Positions 60,818 to 64,000 of a DNA stretch of 64,000 bases are shown piece after piece (positions within the stretch are counted from its first letter, which is position 1; each line of letters starts with the position of its first letter). Source of the DNA: Paenibacillus cymbidii (lineage in GTDB: Bacteria > Bacillota > Bacilli > Paenibacillales > NBRC-103111); the NCBI RefSeq assembly GCF_004764705.1, contig NZ_SHLX01000026.1, positions 1 through 64,000 on the forward strand, read 5' to 3'. Made by a program: the position numbers and the translations under genes. The notes beneath the pieces were generated by a model that worked only from the letters and a program-made list of their open reading frames with translations, was not told where the DNA came from and did no database searches.

Positions 60818-60851
60818 GCAAAAACGCGGGGGCTTTCGCCTCCCGCGTTTC
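60818..60851 (-). terminator. Terminator of the large secreted hydrolase gene
   Basis: On the minus strand AACGCGGGAGGC pairs with GCCCCCGCGTT around GAAA and is followed by TTTGCGTTTT; it begins 11 bases after the stop codon. Confidence 0.85.
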
Positions 60852-60862
60852 CGCCATGCCGG

Positions 60863-63800
60863 TTACGGCATGTTATCCACTTTAACGAAGATCGGGCGTT
60901 CGCCGACGTTTACCGTCACTTTGCCGCTTGCGATCGTCAGACTCGACGTGACGCCGTCGGTGTCGCCGTCCGCCATCTGCACGAGCGACGCCGTTGTCGG
61001 CGAGCCCGCAAGCGTCAGCTGGTAATTGCTCACGCTCGTCTGGTTGCTCGTTGGCGCCCAGAGCACGTAAGCGCCGCCGCTGCCGGTCGTGCTTTTGAAC
61101 TTGTAAATCGTGACGTTGCCGTTGCCCGAGCTTTGTTCGCCGACGTAGCGCATGCCCGCCAGCGTGTTTTTCAGCGTATAGACGTAGTAGTAGGACGTTT
61201 TCGGCACTTCGCCGCTCGGGATCGTCGAAACGAGACCCGACGTATCGAACTTGGTCGTGCTGTTCGGATCCGTATCGGAGAACATGAACAGCTGCGCCCT
61301 GTCCACGCCCGCCGCCGCTGCCGCCAAATACGAGCGGACGATCCACTGGCCCTGCACCTCGTTCACGCTGAATGTCCCGATCGGCGGCGCATGCAGCACC
61401 GAACCCTGGTTCGTGTCGTAGCCGAACTCGCTGAGCCAGATTTCCTTGCCTTGCAAATAGCGGTTGCGGTAATCGACGAACGTCTCCAGCTGCGCCTTGA
61501 GTCCCGCCGCTTCCGGGCTGATGCCGGCGCCGCTCGGGCCGTAGCTGTAGATGTGCACGTTCAGCACGTCTGCCGGGAAGCTGCCGCCGCGGTAATAATC
61601 CGACCATACCTTCATCGCCTTGATGTAGTTGACGTCGGGATTGGACAGACCGGCCATGACCAGCTTGGCGTTCGGATCGGCGTTCTTCACGCCGAACGTA
61701 TTGCCCATGCGCCCCTGGTCGCCGTCATAATCGGCGCTCGACATCGCCGCGAACTGGTACGGCGTAAAATAGCTGTCCACCGAACCCCAGTTGGCGTCGT
61801 CCTCGTTCCCGTTCTCGAAGTAGCTCATGTAGCCGAGGCCGGTGCTGCGCGTCTGCCCCGACGCCAGCTTCAGCTTGTTGTCGGCCACAGCCGTGCTGCC
61901 GTAGCGGGCGACGGACTGGAACATGTGGTCGGCATGCGCCGCGTAGGAAGCCGGAAGCAGCGGATTTGCGCCGGAAGCGAGCGGTTTTTTGCCCGCGCCG
62001 TTCAGCCATTGCACGCTGCCCTGAATCGCCGGATGCACGTCGACGCCGGCATTGTGCAGCGTCTGGTAGTAGGCGTCGAAATTCCAGCCGCCGCCCGCCC
62101 AGCTCGGATTGAATTTGTTCTGGTTGTTCGGGTATCCCGGATAGGAGATCGGCGAACCGTCATACGCATCGCCTTCGTCCCAGAACCAGTTGTGATACTC
62201 GCGGACGTTGCCGACCGCCTGCATTTTCGTCGTCGAGTTCGTAATCAGCGCGTTGACGCCGATCAGCTTATCCATCGCGGGCAACGTTTGCGGCACCGGC
62301 GACGGGACGACGTCGATGTTCGTGCCCAGGCTTTTGCCGTACACGACGATCTCCGGCACGTAAATATTGCCGTTCGTGATTTCCACCCGCAAGTAATGCG
62401 TCGACGGCACGCTCACGGCGTGATTCGTCCAGCTGTTGCCCGGGGAAGCGAGCATCGGATCCTGGAACAGCTGCGTCCAGTTGAACGGCGAACCGGCGGA
62501 TACGGTAAAATTGACGCCGGCGGGACCGCCGAATTTGTCATAGACGAAAATGTTGTCGATTTCGTAATCCTGGCCGAGGTTGATGATCGCCGCGCTCGGG
62601 ATGCCATAAGAGAACCCGCCGCCCGGATACCAGGCGTTGATCGGCGTGCCCCCCGTGCCGCCCAGCGGATCGCCCGCCAGCGTTTGTTCGTCCAGCAGCA
62701 ATCCCGGCTGTCCTTGCCCGGTTTCGCTGAGCGCCATCGACGGGTCGAGCGGAATTTTGCCGAAGACGCCGTTCGTGCCGGTGAGCGTCGTCAGTGTGGC
62801 CACGTTGGACAGCGCCGACGTATTGCCCACTTCATCGCTTGTTTTCATCGCAAAATAGTATGTCGTCGACGGCGACAACCCGCTCACCGTCATGTTCTGG
62901 CTCGCGCCCGCCGCAGCCGGCGCCGGTTCGCCCGTCACCTGCGTTGCGCTCGCCCAGTTGCCGCTCGTGATCGTCGACGAGCTGTAGCGGATGTCGTACG
63001 ACGTCGCCGTGCCCGTATTGCCGTCGTCGCCGGGCGCCGTCCACGTCAGCTTTGCCGACACGGTTGTCGCGTTCGACGCCGCCAGATTGGCGACCGCCGC
63101 CGGCGCCGTCGTATCCGGCGTTCCGGTCGTGGCCGCGGACACGACGTTCGACAGCAGCGACGTATTCGCATACGTGCTCGTCGGGCTCGTGTAATTCAGG
63201 TCGCTTGCCTTCATCGCGACGTAATACGTCGTGCCCGGCGACAGGCCGGTCACGGTCATCGATTGGCTCGTGCCCGCCTCGGTCGGCGTCGGCTCGCCGG
63301 TTGCCTGCGTGGCGGCGGCCCAGTTCGCTTCAGTAATCGGCGACAGGCTGTAGCGCACGTCATAGCTGCTCGCGTAGCCGAACGGGTCGTCGTCGTCGCC
63401 CGGCGCCGTCCAGGAAATCGCGATCGAGCTGTTGGATGTCGACGTCACGGCAAGATTCGTTACGGCGCCGGGAGCGGTCGTGTCCGCCGGCGCGCCGGCG
63501 GCGGTGAACTGGATTTCCGCCAGCTTGGCGTTGCCTGCCGGCGACGTCAGCACGAAACGGACGTCGGAGGCGAGGAGGTTGACCGTGTGCGTCAGCCAAC
63601 CGGCCGTGCCCGTGAGCGTATCGGTATACAGCAGGCTCCACTCGCCCGGGCGGCCGGCATAAACGGCCAATGTCCCCGTTCCGCCGGTCGTATACGCCTT
63701 GATCTGGTTGATCGAACGCGTCGTGCCGTACGTGTAGCCGAAGTTGACGTTCATCGCCGCCGGGTAGCCGGCCGGGTCCCACGTCGTTGCCGTGTTGCCG

Positions 63801-64000
63801 TCGATCAGCTTCGTCAGGTCGCCGCCGCCCGCTTCGCTCACCAGCTTCGAAGCGTCGAGCGTGGCGCCCCAGGCGACGTTCGTCGCTTTGCTGCCGACGT
63901 TCGACAACGCCGATACGTTGCCGGCGTCGTCCGTCGCCTTCAGCGCAAAATAATACGTCGTGTTCGGCGAAAGCCCGCGCACGATTTTGCTTTGCGTTGT
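60863..64000 (-). CDS. Secreted multidomain glycoside hydrolase, 5' end beyond the window
   Basis: 1,045 codons are visible and the frame is still open at the right edge, so the signal peptide and more domains lie outside. From N to C: end of a fibronectin III domain, a discoidin-like (F5/8 C) domain (~63490-63880), two fibronectin III domains (~62790-63480, with TTYYFAMKTSDEVGNTSALS), a second discoidin-like domain (~62320-62760), a TIM-barrel hydrolase (~61110-62290) and a C-terminal beta domain. Candidate catalytic residues: acid/base Glu in MSYFENGNEDD (codon 61802-61804) and nucleophile Glu in IWLSEFGYDTN (codon 61427-61429), the clan GH-A pattern. Extracellular polysaccharide degradation is likely; substrate unknown. 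Confidence 0.85.
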   Translation of the reverse strand, partial: TTQSKIVRGLSPNTTYYFALKATDDAGNVSALSNVGSKATNVAWGATLDASKLVSEAGGGDLTKLIDGNTATTWDPAGYPAAMNVNFGYTYGTTRSINQIKAYTTGGTGTLAVYAGRPGEWSLLYTDTLTGTAGWLTHTVNLLASDVRFVLTSPAGNAKLAEIQFTAAGAPADTTAPGAVTNLAVTSTSNSSIAISWTAPGDDDDPFGYASSYDVRYSLSPITEANWAAATQATGEPTPTEAGTSQSMTVTGLSPGTTYYVAMKASDLNYTSPTSTYANTSLLSNVVSAATTGTPDTTAPAAVANLAASNATTVSAKLTWTAPGDDGNTGTATSYDIRYSSSTITSGNWASATQVTGEPAPAAAGASQNMTVSGLSPSTTYYFAMKTSDEVGNTSALSNVATLTTLTGTNGVFGKIPLDPSMALSETGQGQPGLLLDEQTLAGDPLGGTGGTPINAWYPGGGFSYGIPSAAIINLGQDYEIDNIFVYDKFGGPAGVNFTVSAGSPFNWTQLFQDPMLASPGNSWTNHAVSVPSTHYLRVEITNGNIYVPEIVVYGKSLGTNIDVVPSPVPQTLPAMDKLIGVNALITNSTTKMQAVGNVREYHNWFWDEGDAYDGSPISYPGYPNNQNKFNPSWAGGGWNFDAYYQTLHNAGVDVHPAIQGSVQWLNGAGKKPLASGANPLLPASYAAHADHMFQSVARYGSTAVADNKLKLASGQTRSTGLGYMSYFENGNEDDANWGSVDSYFTPYQFAAMSSADYDGDQGRMGNTFGVKNADPNAKLVMAGLSNPDVNYIKAMKVWSDYYRGGSFPADVLNVHIYSYGPSGAGISPEAAGLKAQLETFVDYRNRYLQGKEIWLSEFGYDTNQGSVLHAPPIGTFSVNEVQGQWIVRSYLAAAAAGVDRAQLFMFSDTDPNSTTKFDTSGLVSTIPSGEVPKTSYYYVYTLKNTLAGMRYVGEQSSGNGNVTIYKFKSTTGSGGAYVLWAPTSNQTSVSNYQLTLAGSPTTASLVQMADGDTDGVTSSLTIASGKVTVNVGERPIFVKVDNMP

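Overview
The window looks like a GC-rich chromosome segment from a Gram-positive, probably spore-forming member of the Paenibacillaceae (Paenibacillus or Cohnella type). Evidence: a LiaFSR/PspA envelope-stress operon, three carbohydrate ABC importers of the LplB/LplC/LipO kind that lack their own ATPase gene, two of them paired with YesM/YesN two-component systems, strong AGGAGG ribosome sites, several TTG/GTG starts, and a B12 riboswitch in front of metE. No rRNA, tRNA, CRISPR array or phage module was seen. Assignments come from reading motifs by eye, with no database search.

Layout: 1-330, end of an AT-richer IS3-type element, then a G-rich simple repeat. 594-1340, esterase. 1407-6138, a seven-gene lia/psp operon on the minus strand with two PspA paralogues and a PspC protein. 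6721-9648, Eis-type acetyltransferase, an unknown protein and a UbiA-type prenyltransferase. 9932-15843, importer 1 with YesM/YesN. 16100-23106, importer 2 with YesM/YesN, divergent from a possible sugar-active enzyme (23359-24693). 25356-29946, a four-gene module resembling SiaB-SiaC-SiaA plus a GGDEF/HD-GYP protein. 30119-34487, VanZ-like protein, DedA-NERD fusion, two small proteins, an HMGL-like aldolase and a histidine kinase. 34606-37308, promoter, cobalamin riboswitch, a coupled 48-codon leader ORF and metE. 37521-49374, an AraC-type membrane regulator broken by an amber codon, followed by an eight-gene sugar uptake and catabolism operon containing a ferritin-like protein. 49463-53206, HisC-like and PurM-like genes divergent from a MocR regulator. 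53505-64000, AraC regulator, unknown protein and four carbohydrate-active enzymes, the last a large secreted multidomain hydrolase running off the window.

The most unusual element is an intergenic repeat of about 195 bp present four times (6453, 25085, 53201, 59394). Each copy has four hairpins in the same order, built on arms AAATAGCCAGTG/CACTGGCTATTT, and each lies immediately 3' of a gene; one supplies that gene's stop codon. Other notable items are the riboswitch-leader ORF-metE coupling, the Sia-like module with an altered HD-GYP domain, an inverted pair of operator-like motifs between the divergent transcription units at 23.2 kb, overlapping back-to-back promoters at 33.2 kb, and the ferritin-containing catabolic operon.

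Functionally the window combines envelope-stress sensing, second-messenger signalling and glycan scavenging: surface or secreted enzymes release oligosaccharides, lipoprotein-dependent importers take them up (an ATPase must be supplied from elsewhere), and oxidoreductase, isomerase and enolase-type enzymes process the sugars.
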